Shown: one piece after another, positions 18,612 through 27,161 of the stretch
Layout of the letters: every line of letters starts with the position of its first letter
Position numbering within the stretch: the stretch's first letter is position 1
Source: Kribbella monticola
GTDB taxonomy: Bacteria > Actinomycetota > Actinomycetes > Propionibacteriales > Kribbellaceae
Assembly (NCBI RefSeq): GCF_003261635.1
Contig: NZ_QFXK01000039.1
Location: 496,001-560,000, forward strand
Length of the DNA: 64,000 bases
Direction: 5' to 3'
The notes under the pieces: model-generated
The model's input: the letters and a program-made list of their open reading frames with translations, nothing else
Databases searched by the model: none
Told to the model about the DNA's origin: nothing
Made by a program: the position numbers and the translations under genes

Positions 18612-19355
18612 TCAGCTCCGGGCGAGCTCCAGTTCCGCGCCGACCTGCGTGGCGCCGAAGGACGCGAGGAGGGTCAAGGAGGCGGTGTTGGTTTCGTCGG
18701 CTTCGGCGGTGACCAGGACGGCGCCGCGATCAGCCAAAACGTTGAGGACCGCGGAGACCAGAGCACGGGCAAGTCCACGGCGACGGTGGTCCCGCAGTAC
18801 GCCGATCAGACCGAGACGGGGTAGCGGACGCGGCCCGTTCCAGACCCGGACCAGCCCAGCGTAGGAGCCATCGGGAGCCACAGCGACGAGGTAGGTCGCC
18901 GGGTCGAAGTACGGCGAGTCGTAGGTCTGCTCGCGGAACGACGCCTCGTCCGATTCCCATCCTTCAGCACCCGGTACATCGCTCCGGAGCGCGTCGTCGA
19001 GAGCCATCAACTCCCGTACTCCGGTATCAGCTGCGCTGATCAGCCGGTACCCCGCCGGCAACTCGAAACCGGTTCGCGTCACCGGAATCTCCAACTGCAC
19101 CTCCCGGCGGACGGAGGTGAAGCCCAGGGCGACCAGCGCGTCGATCGCCAAGCGATCAGCTTCGTTGACAGTGGTCAGGCACGGTCCGTTGATCTTGGCG
19201 ATCAACGCCTCGTACGCCGTCGGTTCGGTGTCGCCGAAGAAGAGGCGCAGTTTGCGGTCGGGCGCGAGCCAAGGATGCAGTTCACCGATCGCGGCGCCGT
19301 CGCGCGAGGCGATCCAGCCTTCCTGGTCCGGTGAGCGGGTCACCGTGATGGTCAT
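18612..19355 (-). CDS. GNAT-family N-acetyltransferase
   Basis: The 247-residue protein has a C-terminal GNAT domain with the acetyl-CoA loop LIGVLRDHRRRGLARALVSAVLNVLADRG (about residues 175-205) and the DETNTASLTLLASFGATQVG segment. The N-terminal 100 residues look like a degenerate second GNAT half. The substrate is unknown. It lies on the same strand 95 nt upstream of hutH, but the hutH operator sits in that gap, so it is probably a separate unit. It is divergent from the next GNAT gene. Confidence 0.8.
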   Translation of the reverse strand: MTITVTRSPDQEGWIASRDGAAIGELHPWLAPDRKLRLFFGDTEPTAYEALIAKINGPCLTTVNEADRLAIDALVALGFTSVRREVQLEIPVTRTGFELPAGYRLISAADTGVRELMALDDALRSDVPGAEGWESDEASFREQTYDSPYFDPATYLVAVAPDGSYAGLVRVWNGPRPLPRLGLIGVLRDHRRRGLARALVSAVLNVLADRGAVLVTAEADETNTASLTLLASFGATQVGAELELARS

Positions 19356-19432
19356 GGCGATGACGTTAAGGCTGACGCACGGGCCGGTTCCAACGGTTTA
19401 TCGGCGACCCTGTGGGGATCTAGGGTCGGGGG

Positions 19433-20335
19433 ATGGGGTTTGAGATTCGGGTGGCGGGGGTTGGGGATGCGGTGGGGATTGCGGGGGTGTGGGCGGCAGC
19501 GATGCCGCATCTGGTGAAGACGGCGCGGGGGATCGAGGCCGAGCTGCGGACCGACACCTCGCGGGTCGTGCTGGTTGCTGTGGAGGACGAGAAGGTCGTT
19601 GGCTACGGCAACGTCTACCTGCCGGCCGAAGATGCGGGCGGCTCGCCGCGGTTGCGGGTGACGGTGCACGTGCCGCCGGCCGAGCGGCGGCGTGGGATCG
19701 GGACCGCGGTCGCCGAGGCGATCACCAACGCGGCTGTGGATTCCGGCGCCGGCAGCCTCTTGGTTGTCGTGTCGGACGACGACGAGTCGAAGAAGTTCGC
19801 AGCCGACAACGGATTCACCCTGGCCCGGCAGATGAGTCACGCCAAGGCCGAGCTCAGCCAGGCACCCGCGCCCGCCGCAGTACCGGACGGGCTTCAGGTC
19901 GTCACCTTCGACGAGATCGATCCGCACAAGGTCTGGGAAGCGTGGGCTGCGGTGGCTGACGGCGATCCGAGCGGACTGTCGCACACCCCGGCGTACGACG
20001 AATGGCTCGCGGCCGATTGGAATCACCCGGATCTCCGCCGCGATCTGAGCATCGCCCTGCTGACCGAAGACGGGCAGGTGGTGTCGTTCGTGAGTACGAC
20101 GGCCGACCCCGAGCGGCGGGTGATCTGGTCGAACCTGACCGGCACGATTCCGTCGTACCGCGGCCGCGGGCTGGCCAAAGTGGTGAAGTCGGCCGCTCTC
20201 ACGCGCAGCCGCGACGCCGGATTCGTCACCGCCTTCACCGGCAACGACAGCAACAACGCGCCGATGCTCGCGGTGAACCGCTGGCTCGGTTACGAGACCA
20301 CAGCATCGGCCTGGACCGCGGAGAAGACCCTGTAA
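19433..20335 (+). CDS. Tandem-GNAT acetyltransferase
   Basis: The 300-residue protein has two GNAT folds. The N-terminal one contains VHVPPAERRRGIGTAVAEAITNAA (about residues 82-105), and the C-terminal one contains GTIPSYRGRGLAKVVKSAALTRSRDAG with NDSNNAPMLAVNRWLGYE (about 240-290). The domain pair resembles mycothiol-synthase-like acetyltransferases, but the assignment to that reaction is not supported. The first 25 codons are extremely G-rich, unlike the rest. A 70-codon membrane-protein gene follows immediately after the stop codon (TAAATG). Confidence 0.8.
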   Translation: MGFEIRVAGVGDAVGIAGVWAAAMPHLVKTARGIEAELRTDTSRVVLVAVEDEKVVGYGNVYLPAEDAGGSPRLRVTVHVPPAERRRGIGTAVAEAITNAAVDSGAGSLLVVVSDDDESKKFAADNGFTLARQMSHAKAELSQAPAPAAVPDGLQVVTFDEIDPHKVWEAWAAVADGDPSGLSHTPAYDEWLAADWNHPDLRRDLSIALLTEDGQVVSFVSTTADPERRVIWSNLTGTIPSYRGRGLAKVVKSAALTRSRDAGFVTAFTGNDSNNAPMLAVNRWLGYETTASAWTAEKTL

Positions 20336-20548
20336 ATGACGAGATTCCTGATCGCCATCACCGTCTTCGCCGCGCTGGCCACCGGTGTCGGTTTCCTGCT
20401 GTCCGGCGAGGACGACTTCGCCTGGGGTGTCGCGCTCGGCCTGTTCGGCCTGGCCCTGCTCGGCGAGGCGTTGCGACTGTGGCTCCGCCGCAAGCGCCAG
20501 ACCCCGGCGGACACGGAGCCCCCGGCTCGCCAATCGGCCCGATTCTGA
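20336..20548 (+). CDS. Small two-helix membrane protein
   Basis: This 70-residue protein has two predicted membrane helices: FLIAITVFAALATGVGFLL (about 4-22) and AWGVALGLFGLALLGEALRLWL (about 29-50). A basic, polar tail (RRKRQTPADTEPPARQ) would face the cytoplasm. It begins directly after the stop codon of the tandem-GNAT gene, so it is almost certainly translated from the same mRNA. No family recognised. Confidence 0.65.
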   Translation: MTRFLIAITVFAALATGVGFLLSGEDDFAWGVALGLFGLALLGEALRLWLRRKRQTPADTEPPARQSARF

Positions 20549-20572
20549 CCGCTGGGCACTACGCTCGCTGTT

Positions 20573-21331
20573 GTGAGCGGCAACGTTCCCGCCTCGACCC
20601 GCACCTTGCGGGTACTGACGTTCCTGGCCACCCAGCCCGGTCCGGTACCGATGGAGCGCATCGCCTCCGCGGTCGGCCTGCCACGCTCGTCGACGTATCA
20701 CTTGCTCAAGGCAATGATCAGTGAAGGCTTCGTCGTCCATCTGCCGGAGGAGAAGCGGTACGGGCTGGGCGTCGCTGCGTTCGAGATCGGATCCGCTTAT
20801 CTACGGCACGATCCGCTCGAACGACTGGCCCGGCCGCTGCTCGTCCAACTCGTCGCGGACGTCGGCCAGACCGCACACCTCGGCGTCCTGCACGGCCGCG
20901 AACTCGTTTACCTGTTGAAAGAACAGCCACCCCGGCCGGTCACGCTCGTCACCGACGTCGGCGTACGCCTGCCCGCCACATTGACGGCATCCGGCCGGGC
21001 CCTCCTCGCCGAGCTCCCGGCCCCGCAGGTCCGGGCACTGTTCCCAACCCCGGAGAGCTTCGTACGGCGTACCGATGCCGGCCCGCAGACGCTCAGCCAG
21101 TTGCGGCGGCTGCTGGCCGACGAACGGCGCCAGGGATACGCCATCGAGGAATCACACATCACGCCGGGATTCGCCTCGGTGGCCAGTGCCGCCGTCGATC
21201 ACGCCGGCCATCCGGTCGCCGCGATCAGCGTCACCTTCCGCACCGAATCCGTCCCATCCGAAGCGATCCCGGCGCTGGCCCGCCGGACGAAACAGGCAGC
21301 CGACGCGTTGACGCGCCGGCTGCACGGTTGA
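20573..21331 (+). CDS. IclR-family transcriptional regulator
   Basis: The 252-residue IclR protein has an N-terminal winged helix (about residues 8-65: TLRVLTFLATQPGPVPMERIASAVGLPRSSTYHLLKAMISEGFV) and a C-terminal GAF-like effector domain ending with AISVTFRTESVPSEAIPALARR. The start is GTG 20573. It is the only specific regulator next to the hut genes and lies between hutH and the second lyase gene, both preceded by the same 19-bp dyad, so it is the best candidate for control of both. The effector is unknown; histidine or urocanate would be expected (inference). It ends one base from the convergent rpsN gene. Confidence 0.85.
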   Translation: MSGNVPASTRTLRVLTFLATQPGPVPMERIASAVGLPRSSTYHLLKAMISEGFVVHLPEEKRYGLGVAAFEIGSAYLRHDPLERLARPLLVQLVADVGQTAHLGVLHGRELVYLLKEQPPRPVTLVTDVGVRLPATLTASGRALLAELPAPQVRALFPTPESFVRRTDAGPQTLSQLRRLLADERRQGYAIEESHITPGFASVASAAVDHAGHPVAAISVTFRTESVPSEAIPALARRTKQAADALTRRLHG

Positions 21332-21332
21332 T

Positions 21333-21638
21333 CTACCAGGACGACTTGGTGATTCCCGGCAGTTCGCCACGATGGGCCATCGTGCGGAACCGGACCCGGG
21401 AGATCCCGGCCTTGCGGAGGAACCCACGCGGCCGGCCGTCGGCCACATCGCGGTTACGGACCCGGATCGGGCTCGCGTCCCGCGGCAGCTTCTGCAGTTT
21501 CAGCTGCGCCTCGCCGCGGGCGTCGAACGAACTGGTGGGATCGGCGATGACCCGCTTCAGTTCCGCCCGGCGCCCGGCGTACAGGGCCACAGTCTTCTTA
21601 CGCTGCTCGTTCTTGGCGATCTTGCTGGTCTTCGCCAC
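21333..21638 (-). CDS. rpsN: 30S ribosomal protein S14, zinc-independent (C-) paralogue
   Basis: This 101-residue S14 has no cysteines, so it lacks the zinc ribbon of the zinc-binding form. The conserved C-terminal block [25 protein letters not shown] is present. Under zinc starvation such copies replace the zinc-containing S14 in ribosomes. The start is GTG 21638, five bases after the rpmG stop. It belongs to a two-gene unit rpmG-rpsN that points away from a Zur box. Confidence 0.93.
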   Translation of the reverse strand: MAKTSKIAKNEQRKKTVALYAGRRAELKRVIADPTSSFDARGEAQLKLQKLPRDASPIRVRNRDVADGRPRGFLRKAGISRVRFRTMAHRGELPGITKSSW

Positions 21639-21643
21639 GCCTG

Positions 21644-21811
21644 CTACCGCTCCTCGCGGAACTCGACGTGGTGGCGGACCTTCGGGTCGTACTTGCTGAG
21701 GGTCAGCCGATCGGGGTCGTTGCGCCGGTTCTTCCGGGTCACGTAGGTGAACCCGGTGCCCGCGGTGCTCCGCAGTTTGATGATCGGGCGAACTCCGTCG
21801 CGCTTGGCCAT
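21644..21811 (-). CDS. rpmG: 50S ribosomal protein L33, zinc-independent (C-) paralogue
   Basis: This is a 55-residue L33, starting [20 protein letters not shown] and ending [12 protein letters not shown], with no cysteine; zinc-binding L33 carries two CxxC pairs. The open frame continues upstream 66 codons, but the family N-terminus and the GGAAGG region just upstream fix the ATG at 21811. First gene of the divergent rpmG-rpsN unit controlled from the Zur box region. Confidence 0.93.
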   Translation of the reverse strand: MAKRDGVRPIIKLRSTAGTGFTYVTRKNRRNDPDRLTLSKYDPKVRHHVEFREER

Positions 21812-21915
21812 CTGACCTTTCCTTCCAGGCGCCGAGGCGCCGTCGAATGCTTGGGTACGGTGAACACCGGCGGTGCGACCCGGTATTCCCAGCCGTCCTG
21901 AGCAGTGTACGTTAC

Positions 21916-21930
21916 TGGTAATCATTTTCA
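21916..21930. promoter_or_regulatory. Zur box
   Basis: TGGTAATCATTTTCA matches the actinobacterial Zur operator TGAAAATCATTTTCA at 13 of 15 positions. It lies in the divergent interval between rpmG (start 21811) and the COG0523 gene (start 21948), the expected place for zinc-dependent repression of both units. Confidence 0.85.
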
Positions 21931-21947
21931 ATAAGACGGGAGACGCC

Positions 21948-23048
21948 ATGCTGCCGGTCACCTTGCTGACAGGGATCGACGAGCCCAGCCGGAACGCCGT
22001 CGCGACCACCCTGCTGACACCCAGCGCGGTACTTGTCGAGTACGACGTGAGCGGTCTCGCCGGCGGCTCCGTCGTCCGGATCGCCCGGACCTCGGCCGGC
22101 GTGATCGACGAGGAGGTGATCCGGATGGGTCACCCCTGCGTCTCCTGTGCGATCCGCGGATCGCTGGTGGCGCTGTTGCTGAGCATCGCAGCGACCGGCA
22201 AGTACCAAGCGGTGATCGTGTCGGTCCCCGGCGCCGGCGACACCCAGGCGCTCGCCGAGGAGATCGCCCGCGACGGCAGCGACGAGCTCCGAGTGGACGC
22301 CGTCCTGACAGTCCTGGACACCGCGACGGTGGTCACCGACCTGACCGGAGAGAGCCTGATCCACGACCGCGGCATCCCGACCGCTGCCGAGGACGGCCGC
22401 GCGATCGCCGAGGTCGTCGCCCGTCAGCTCGAGTACGCCAACGCGGTGATCCTGAGCAGCCCCGACGAAACGGTCGCAGCACTGGCCCGGGCGATCAACC
22501 CGCAGGCGATGGTCCGGACCGACCCGGCCGGCCTGCTCGGCGTACGGCTGCATGATCCTGACACGGCCGAGACCTGGGTCGAGCCGGGCACCATCAGTGC
22601 GCCACTGCAGGACGGCGGCCGGGTTCGCACGCTCGTCTGGCAGTCCACCCGGCCGTTCCACCCCGAACGCCTGTACGACGCCCTCGAGGACATCGTCGCC
22701 GGGACGGCCCGTGGCAAGGGGACGGTCTGGCTCGCATCGAGACCGGACCTCCGACTCGGCTGGGACAGCTTCGGCACGAACATCTCCCTCGGCGTACTCG
22801 GCCGTTGGCTGGCCGACCTTCCGGCGGACCGCTGGTCCGAGGTGGGCCGGACCCATCAGGCCCGCTCGGCACTGGAGTGGCACCCCGAGCACGGCGATCG
22901 CGCGACGTACCTGTCCATCACCGGAATCGATCTGGACATCTGGGAATTAGAGCGCCGCCTGGATGGTTGTGTCCTTCGTGCGGATGAATCGGCAGCTCAG
23001 CTGACCGATCCGTTCGCCCCTTATCTGGAAGGAAGTGCAGCAGCATGA
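21948..23048 (+). CDS. COG0523-like zinc-starvation protein lacking a P-loop (Rv0106 type)
   Basis: The 366-residue relative of CobW/COG0523 metallochaperone GTPases keeps the metal-binding core CxxC ([13 protein letters not shown], about residues 61-73) and the C-terminal CobW domain ([24 protein letters not shown]). At the N-terminus [22 protein letters not shown] replaces the usual GxxGxGKT/S P-loop, so it probably does not bind GTP in the normal way. Mycobacterial Rv0106, also Zur controlled, is similar in this respect. The start ATG 21948 follows GGGAG, and its stop overlaps the rpmE2 start (ATGA). Likely role: zinc allocation during starvation (inference). Confidence 0.88.
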   Translation: MLPVTLLTGIDEPSRNAVATTLLTPSAVLVEYDVSGLAGGSVVRIARTSAGVIDEEVIRMGHPCVSCAIRGSLVALLLSIAATGKYQAVIVSVPGAGDTQALAEEIARDGSDELRVDAVLTVLDTATVVTDLTGESLIHDRGIPTAAEDGRAIAEVVARQLEYANAVILSSPDETVAALARAINPQAMVRTDPAGLLGVRLHDPDTAETWVEPGTISAPLQDGGRVRTLVWQSTRPFHPERLYDALEDIVAGTARGKGTVWLASRPDLRLGWDSFGTNISLGVLGRWLADLPADRWSEVGRTHQARSALEWHPEHGDRATYLSITGIDLDIWELERRLDGCVLRADESAAQLTDPFAPYLEGSAAA

Positions 23049-23293
23049 AGAAGGACGTTCACCCCGACTACCGCCGGGTCGTCTTCCGGGACAAGTCCGG
23101 TAACTTCAGCTTCCTCACCGGCTCGACACGCCAGAGCACCGAGACCATCGAGTGGCACGACGGGAACACCTACCCGGTCGTCGACGTCGAGATCTCGTCC
23201 GCCAGCCACCCGTTCTACACGGGCCAGCAGCGCGTGATGGACACCCAGGGCCGCGTAGAGAAGTTCAACAAGCGCTACGGCAAGGCTTCGTAA
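23045..23293 (+). CDS. rpmE2: 50S ribosomal protein L31 type B, zinc-independent
   Basis: The 82-residue L31 starts [19 protein letters not shown], with no cysteines, and has the type-B features [10 protein letters not shown] and VEKFNKRYG. It replaces the CxxC form under zinc limitation, freeing zinc. Translationally coupled to the COG0523 gene by an ATGA overlap and followed by a strong terminator. Confidence 0.95.
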   Translation: MKKDVHPDYRRVVFRDKSGNFSFLTGSTRQSTETIEWHDGNTYPVVDVEISSASHPFYTGQQRVMDTQGRVEKFNKRYGKAS

Positions 23294-23310
23294 CACTCAC
23301 GCCCCCAACG

Positions 23311-23342
23311 GCCCGCCACTCCTCGTGAGTGGCGGGCTTTTG
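23311..23342 (+). terminator. Rho-independent terminator after rpmE2
   Basis: GCCCGCCACT (23311-23320) pairs with AGTGGCGGGC (23328-23337); one more C-G pair closes a 5-nt loop, and the stem is followed by TTTTG. It is the clearest intrinsic terminator in the window and separates the zinc operon from the lyase gene. Confidence 0.9.
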
Positions 23343-23358
23343 CGTTCCCAAAACCAAC

Positions 23359-23377
23359 TGTCTCGGATCTCAGACGG
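23359..23377 (+). promoter_or_regulatory. Putative operator upstream of the second ammonia-lyase gene
   Basis: TGTCTCGGATCTCAGACGG, 16 of 19 identical to the minus-strand site at 18588-18570 before hutH and at the same 53-nt distance from the start codon. Half-sites GTCTC and AGAC form an imperfect dyad typical in size of IclR operators. Confidence 0.65.
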
Positions 23378-23430
23378 AAGATCGTAGGCGGGTACGCCGT
23401 GGTGTGGGTCACAGGTCGCACACTGGGCGG

Positions 23431-24852
23431 GTGGAGCCGATCGAGATTTCCGGGGTGGGGCTGACGCCGCTGGACGTGGTTTCGCTCGGGCAGCGGCGGA
23501 CGCCGGTGCAGTTGGCCGAGACCGCTCGCAAGAAGATGGCCGACTCGGCCGCGGCCGTCGCGGAGATCGCCCTGCATCGTCCGGTTTACGGCCGGACGAC
23601 CGGTGTCGGCGCGAACCGGGACGTGCTGACGAACGATCCGGAGCACGGCGCCCGGCTGCTCGCGTCGCACTCGACCACCGGCACCACGTCGTACCCCAAG
23701 GAGGTCGTGCGACTCGGCCTGCTGATCCGCGTCAACCAGCTCGCGACTGGCGGCTCCGGGCTGGCACCCGAGGTCGCCGACGCGATCGTCGGCCTGCTCA
23801 ACGACGACAACCTGCCCGATCTGCACCGCGGTGGCGCGATCGGCACGGGCGACCTCGGCCCGCTCGCGGAACTCGGGCTCGCACTCGGCGACGTGATCGA
23901 CGGGACCAGCGCGCTCCCCCTGCTGTCCAGCAACGCACTCACGCTGGCCGACACCTGCCTCGCGTACGTCGAAGCCGCCACCCTGATCAACGTAGTACCG
24001 CTGGTCGGCGCGCTCTCCCACGTCGCGCTTCGCGGCAACGCCGAGGTGTACGACGTACGGGTGCACGAGGCGCGCCCGCAACCAGGGCAGGTCCGGGTCG
24101 CCCGCCGGATGCGCGGGTTGCTGGACGAGCTGCCGTTGCCCCCGGCAAGAATCCAGGACCCCTTCGGTCTGCGTGCGTTCGCCCAGGTCCTCGGACCCGC
24201 CGTCGACCATGTCGATGCCCTGGGCAACGCTTTGACGATCGACCTGAACGCCTCCGCCGAGAACCCGCTCGTCGCCGGTGACACCGTGCTGCACAACGGA
24301 AACTGGCATGCGATGCCGATCGCGCTCGCCCTGGACTCGTTGCGGCTGAGCCTGCACAGCGTGGCGACCCTGTCGACCTCCCGCGTCGCCAACCTGGTCG
24401 ATCCGGAGTTCACCGGGCTGAGCCGGTTCCTGGCCAGCGGCGCCGAGGCGAGCTCCGGCGTGATGATGATCGAGTACGTCGCCCACGACGCGCTCGCCTC
24501 GGTCCGGTCCACCGCGCAACCGGCGACCCTGGGGACGGCGACCCTCAGCCGGGGTGCTGAACACCACGCGAGCTTCGCCCCGCAAGCCGCAGTACTCACT
24601 GCGCAGTTGCTCGACGCACTCCGGGACGTTCTGGCTTGTGAGCTCGTCACGGCGGTCCGAGCAGCCCGGCTGGCCGGCATCACGCCGGAACAACTCGCGC
24701 CTGCCGCGGTCAGCCCCTGGCTCGCCGACGCCTTGGCCGCGCTCCCCGACGACCTCACCGACCGCTCTCTGCGCGACGACCTCGAGATCGCCCGCGGCCT
24801 CCTCACCCAATGGGGCGACCGCCAGGTCGAACACCCAGCCGAATCCGGCTAG
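23431..24852 (+). CDS. Aromatic amino-acid/histidine ammonia-lyase homologue with altered MIO motif
   Basis: The 473-residue (from GTG 23431) member of the MIO-lyase fold has the substrate loop VYGRTTGVGANRD (Tyr about 53), LGLLIRVNQLATGGSG and the C-terminal helices with SAENPL. Where active lyases have Ala-Ser-Gly in GASGDLAPL, this protein reads IGTGDLGPL (Gly138-Thr139-Gly140). Dehydration of Ser to form MIO is therefore impossible in the usual way; a Thr-derived group or a MIO-free function are the alternatives. It is shorter than HutH and only distantly similar. The start is fixed by the shared operator distance; upstream codons run through the terminator and operator. It overlaps the convergent SGNH gene by 4 bp. 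Confidence 0.85.
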   Translation: MEPIEISGVGLTPLDVVSLGQRRTPVQLAETARKKMADSAAAVAEIALHRPVYGRTTGVGANRDVLTNDPEHGARLLASHSTTGTTSYPKEVVRLGLLIRVNQLATGGSGLAPEVADAIVGLLNDDNLPDLHRGGAIGTGDLGPLAELGLALGDVIDGTSALPLLSSNALTLADTCLAYVEAATLINVVPLVGALSHVALRGNAEVYDVRVHEARPQPGQVRVARRMRGLLDELPLPPARIQDPFGLRAFAQVLGPAVDHVDALGNALTIDLNASAENPLVAGDTVLHNGNWHAMPIALALDSLRLSLHSVATLSTSRVANLVDPEFTGLSRFLASGAEASSGVMMIEYVAHDALASVRSTAQPATLGTATLSRGAEHHASFAPQAAVLTAQLLDALRDVLACELVTAVRAARLAGITPEQLAPAAVSPWLADALAALPDDLTDRSLRDDLEIARGLLTQWGDRQVEHPAESG

Positions 24853-26096
24853 CCGACCAGGTTGAGGTCGAAGGCCTTGGCCATGGCGGTGAAGCCGGCT
24901 GCGTTCGGGTGGAGATGGTCGCCGGAGTCGTAAGCGGGCAGGAGCTGGAGCGGCGACTTCGGGTCGCGGAGAGCGGTCTCGAAGTCGACGACGCCGTCGT
25001 ACTCACCGGAGGTCCGGATCCACTGATTCACGGCCTGCCGAGCGATCTCACCACCGACCGTGTACTGCGCGGAGGCCCAGTACGGCGTGAGTGTCGCGCC
25101 ATACGCCTTCAAGCCGGCCGCATGCGCTCGCGCGATCAACTGCCGATGCGCCGCGATCACCTGGGTCGCCGAGATCGCGCCCCTGGTCAACCGGATGTCG
25201 TTGATCCCCTCCAGCACCACAACAGCCTGTACGCCGGTACGCCGTACCACGTCGCGCTCGAACCGCCCGATCGCGGCCTCACCCGACGACCCGGCATTCG
25301 CGAGCAGCCGATTCCCCGCGATCCCGGCATTCAGGGCGCCCACGTCGCGGAGGAGCAGCAGGTCGGCGAGCTGATCCGGATAGCGCAGATTCCGGTCCAT
25401 CGGCGACGCCGCCCCGTCGGTGATCGAGTCGCCGAACAGGACGATCGCGCCCTTCGCGGAGCCACGGACGTCCACCTCGGACACGACGAACCGGGCCATC
25501 CCCGGCACCTTCCGGTACTGCGCGCCGCCGCCCGTGGTCTGCTCGCCGTACGCGCTGAAGGCGGTGGCGTAGCCGGCCGGGTGCTGCGTGAGCGGCCCGG
25601 TCGCGGCGGGGAAGAAGGTGCTGATCACCAGGTCGCTGTCCTCCGCGACCGACAGCGAGATCGGGTCGGAGAGCACTTCGGCACCGACCGGGATGGTGAC
25701 GCCCGGCCTGCCTTTGAAGGTGAGCGGGAGGATCTGCAGGATCTCGACGTTCGGCGTCGCTGCGGCCGTCGTCTTGCGCGGCGCGACGGTGGTCCGGCCG
25801 ATGGTCAACGGCCGGATCCCGAAGCGGTTGGACAACCGGATCCGGACCGAGTTGCCGCCGACGGAAAGATGCACCACCTGGCGCAAGGTGGTGTTGGCGA
25901 CGCCGGTCGCGGACAGGCCGGTCCTGTCGGCCTGCGTGACCGCGGTCGCCCAGCTCCCGACCCAGTTCCCGGCCTTGCGGACCTGCGCAGGCGGTTGGCC
26001 GGCGATCGGTGCGGGCGGCGCAACCGGCTGGGCCGCGGCGACGACAGCGGCGATCGCAGAGATCAGCGACCGCACCCAGCTGTCACCAATCAACAC
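24849..26096 (-). CDS. Secreted SGNH/GDSL-family hydrolase
   Basis: The 415-residue protein has a short hydrophobic N-terminus (SLISAIAAVVAAAQP) suggesting export, then an N-terminal beta-sandwich-like region. The SGNH hydrolase domain starts about residue 220, with block I FGDSITDGA (nucleophile Ser), GNRLLANAGSSG, block III EGINDI and block V DHLHPNAAG (catalytic Asp/His). Relatives act on acyl esters of sugars or lipids; the substrate is unknown. The start is taken as GTG 26096; an in-frame GTG 21 bases later is possible. Confidence 0.85.
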   Translation of the reverse strand: MLIGDSWVRSLISAIAAVVAAAQPVAPPAPIAGQPPAQVRKAGNWVGSWATAVTQADRTGLSATGVANTTLRQVVHLSVGGNSVRIRLSNRFGIRPLTIGRTTVAPRKTTAAATPNVEILQILPLTFKGRPGVTIPVGAEVLSDPISLSVAEDSDLVISTFFPAATGPLTQHPAGYATAFSAYGEQTTGGGAQYRKVPGMARFVVSEVDVRGSAKGAIVLFGDSITDGAASPMDRNLRYPDQLADLLLLRDVGALNAGIAGNRLLANAGSSGEAAIGRFERDVVRRTGVQAVVVLEGINDIRLTRGAISATQVIAAHRQLIARAHAAGLKAYGATLTPYWASAQYTVGGEIARQAVNQWIRTSGEYDGVVDFETALRDPKSPLQLLPAYDSGDHLHPNAAGFTAMAKAFDLNLVG

Positions 26097-26129
26097 GATC
26101 CACCGGCCTCCTCACGACCGCCGATTCTG

Positions 26130-27104
26130 TCACAACCGCACGATCATCTTTCCCCTGTTCGCTCCGCTCAACATCGCCAGGAAGGCTTCGACCATCGAGT
26201 CGAAGCCGGTCACGACCGTCTCGTCCGAAACCATCCGGCCGGCCAGGAGTTCGGGGACGACGAGGTCGTACAGCTCGGGTCTGGCATCCAGGTTCTCGCG
26301 GACCAGGAAGCCTTCGAGCCTCAGCTCCTTGCCGACGATGTCGAAAAGGTTCCGGGGCGCGACCGGCGCCTCGTGGTTGTAGGTGGACACCGCGCCGCAC
26401 CAGGCGATCCGGCCGCGCTGCTTGAGCACGTCGATGGCCGCGGCCAGGTGCTCGCCACCCACGTTGTCCAGGTAGACGTCGATGCCGTCCGGAGCAGCCT
26501 TGGCCAGTGAGTCGACGATCGGCCCGTCCCGATAGCAGAACGCGGCATCGAAGCCGACCTCCGAGACGAGCCGCTCAGCCTTCTCCCGCGACCCGGTGCT
26601 GCCGATCACCCGGCCTGCTCCGAGCAGCTTGGCCAGTCGGGCGGCCGCAGTACCGACTGCGCCGGCGGCAGCCGAGACGAAGACGGTTTCGCCCGGCTGA
26701 AGCTTCGCGACCCGGACCAGCCCGACATAGGCGCTGAGCCCGGTCCCACCGAGGATCCCGAGGTGAGCCGACAGCGGTACGCCGGGGATCTCCTCGATCC
26801 GGCGGCTCTCGCCGGGACGCACGAGCGCGTGGGTCCGCCAGCCGTTCCCGTGGAAGACGATGTCACCGACCTCGTACTCCGGGGTGCGCGACTCAACAAC
26901 GCGCCCGAGCGAGCGGCCCTCGAGCGGCGAATGCAGTTCCCACAGCTCGTCCATGCATTGGCGCATGTACGGGTCGACGGACAGATAAAGGTTCTCCACC
27001 AGTGCGGTCCCGGGCTGGACGACGGGCGGCTCGGAGTCGACGAAGGCGAACAGGTCGGCGGTGGGTACGCCGGTCGGACGGCCCACCAGCTGGATCTCGG
27101 TCAT
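26130..27104 (-). CDS. NADP-dependent oxidoreductase, MDR/leukotriene-B4-dehydrogenase type
   Basis: This 324-residue zinc-free medium-chain reductase has the N-terminal catalytic fold with NLYLSVDPYMRQCMDE and LGRVVESRTPEYEVGDIV, the Rossmann motif VSAAAGAVGTAAARLAKLLGAGRVIGSTGS (about residues 140-170), and DVYLDNVGGEHL. These features are typical of CurA/prostaglandin-reductase-like alkenal/alkenone reductases. The start is uncertain between ATG 27113 and ATG 27104; the latter gives the common MTEIQLVGRPTG N-terminus. Divergent from the ArsR-like regulator, which may control it. Confidence 0.88.
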   Translation of the reverse strand: MTEIQLVGRPTGVPTADLFAFVDSEPPVVQPGTALVENLYLSVDPYMRQCMDELWELHSPLEGRSLGRVVESRTPEYEVGDIVFHGNGWRTHALVRPGESRRIEEIPGVPLSAHLGILGGTGLSAYVGLVRVAKLQPGETVFVSAAAGAVGTAAARLAKLLGAGRVIGSTGSREKAERLVSEVGFDAAFCYRDGPIVDSLAKAAPDGIDVYLDNVGGEHLAAAIDVLKQRGRIAWCGAVSTYNHEAPVAPRNLFDIVGKELRLEGFLVRENLDARPELYDLVVPELLAGRMVSDETVVTGFDSMVEAFLAMLSGANRGKMIVRL

Positions 27105-27161
27105 GCCGCCCATCGAACGATCGGCTCGGTGGTGTCGGCCAGAGAGTTAGTCTGGGACTAA

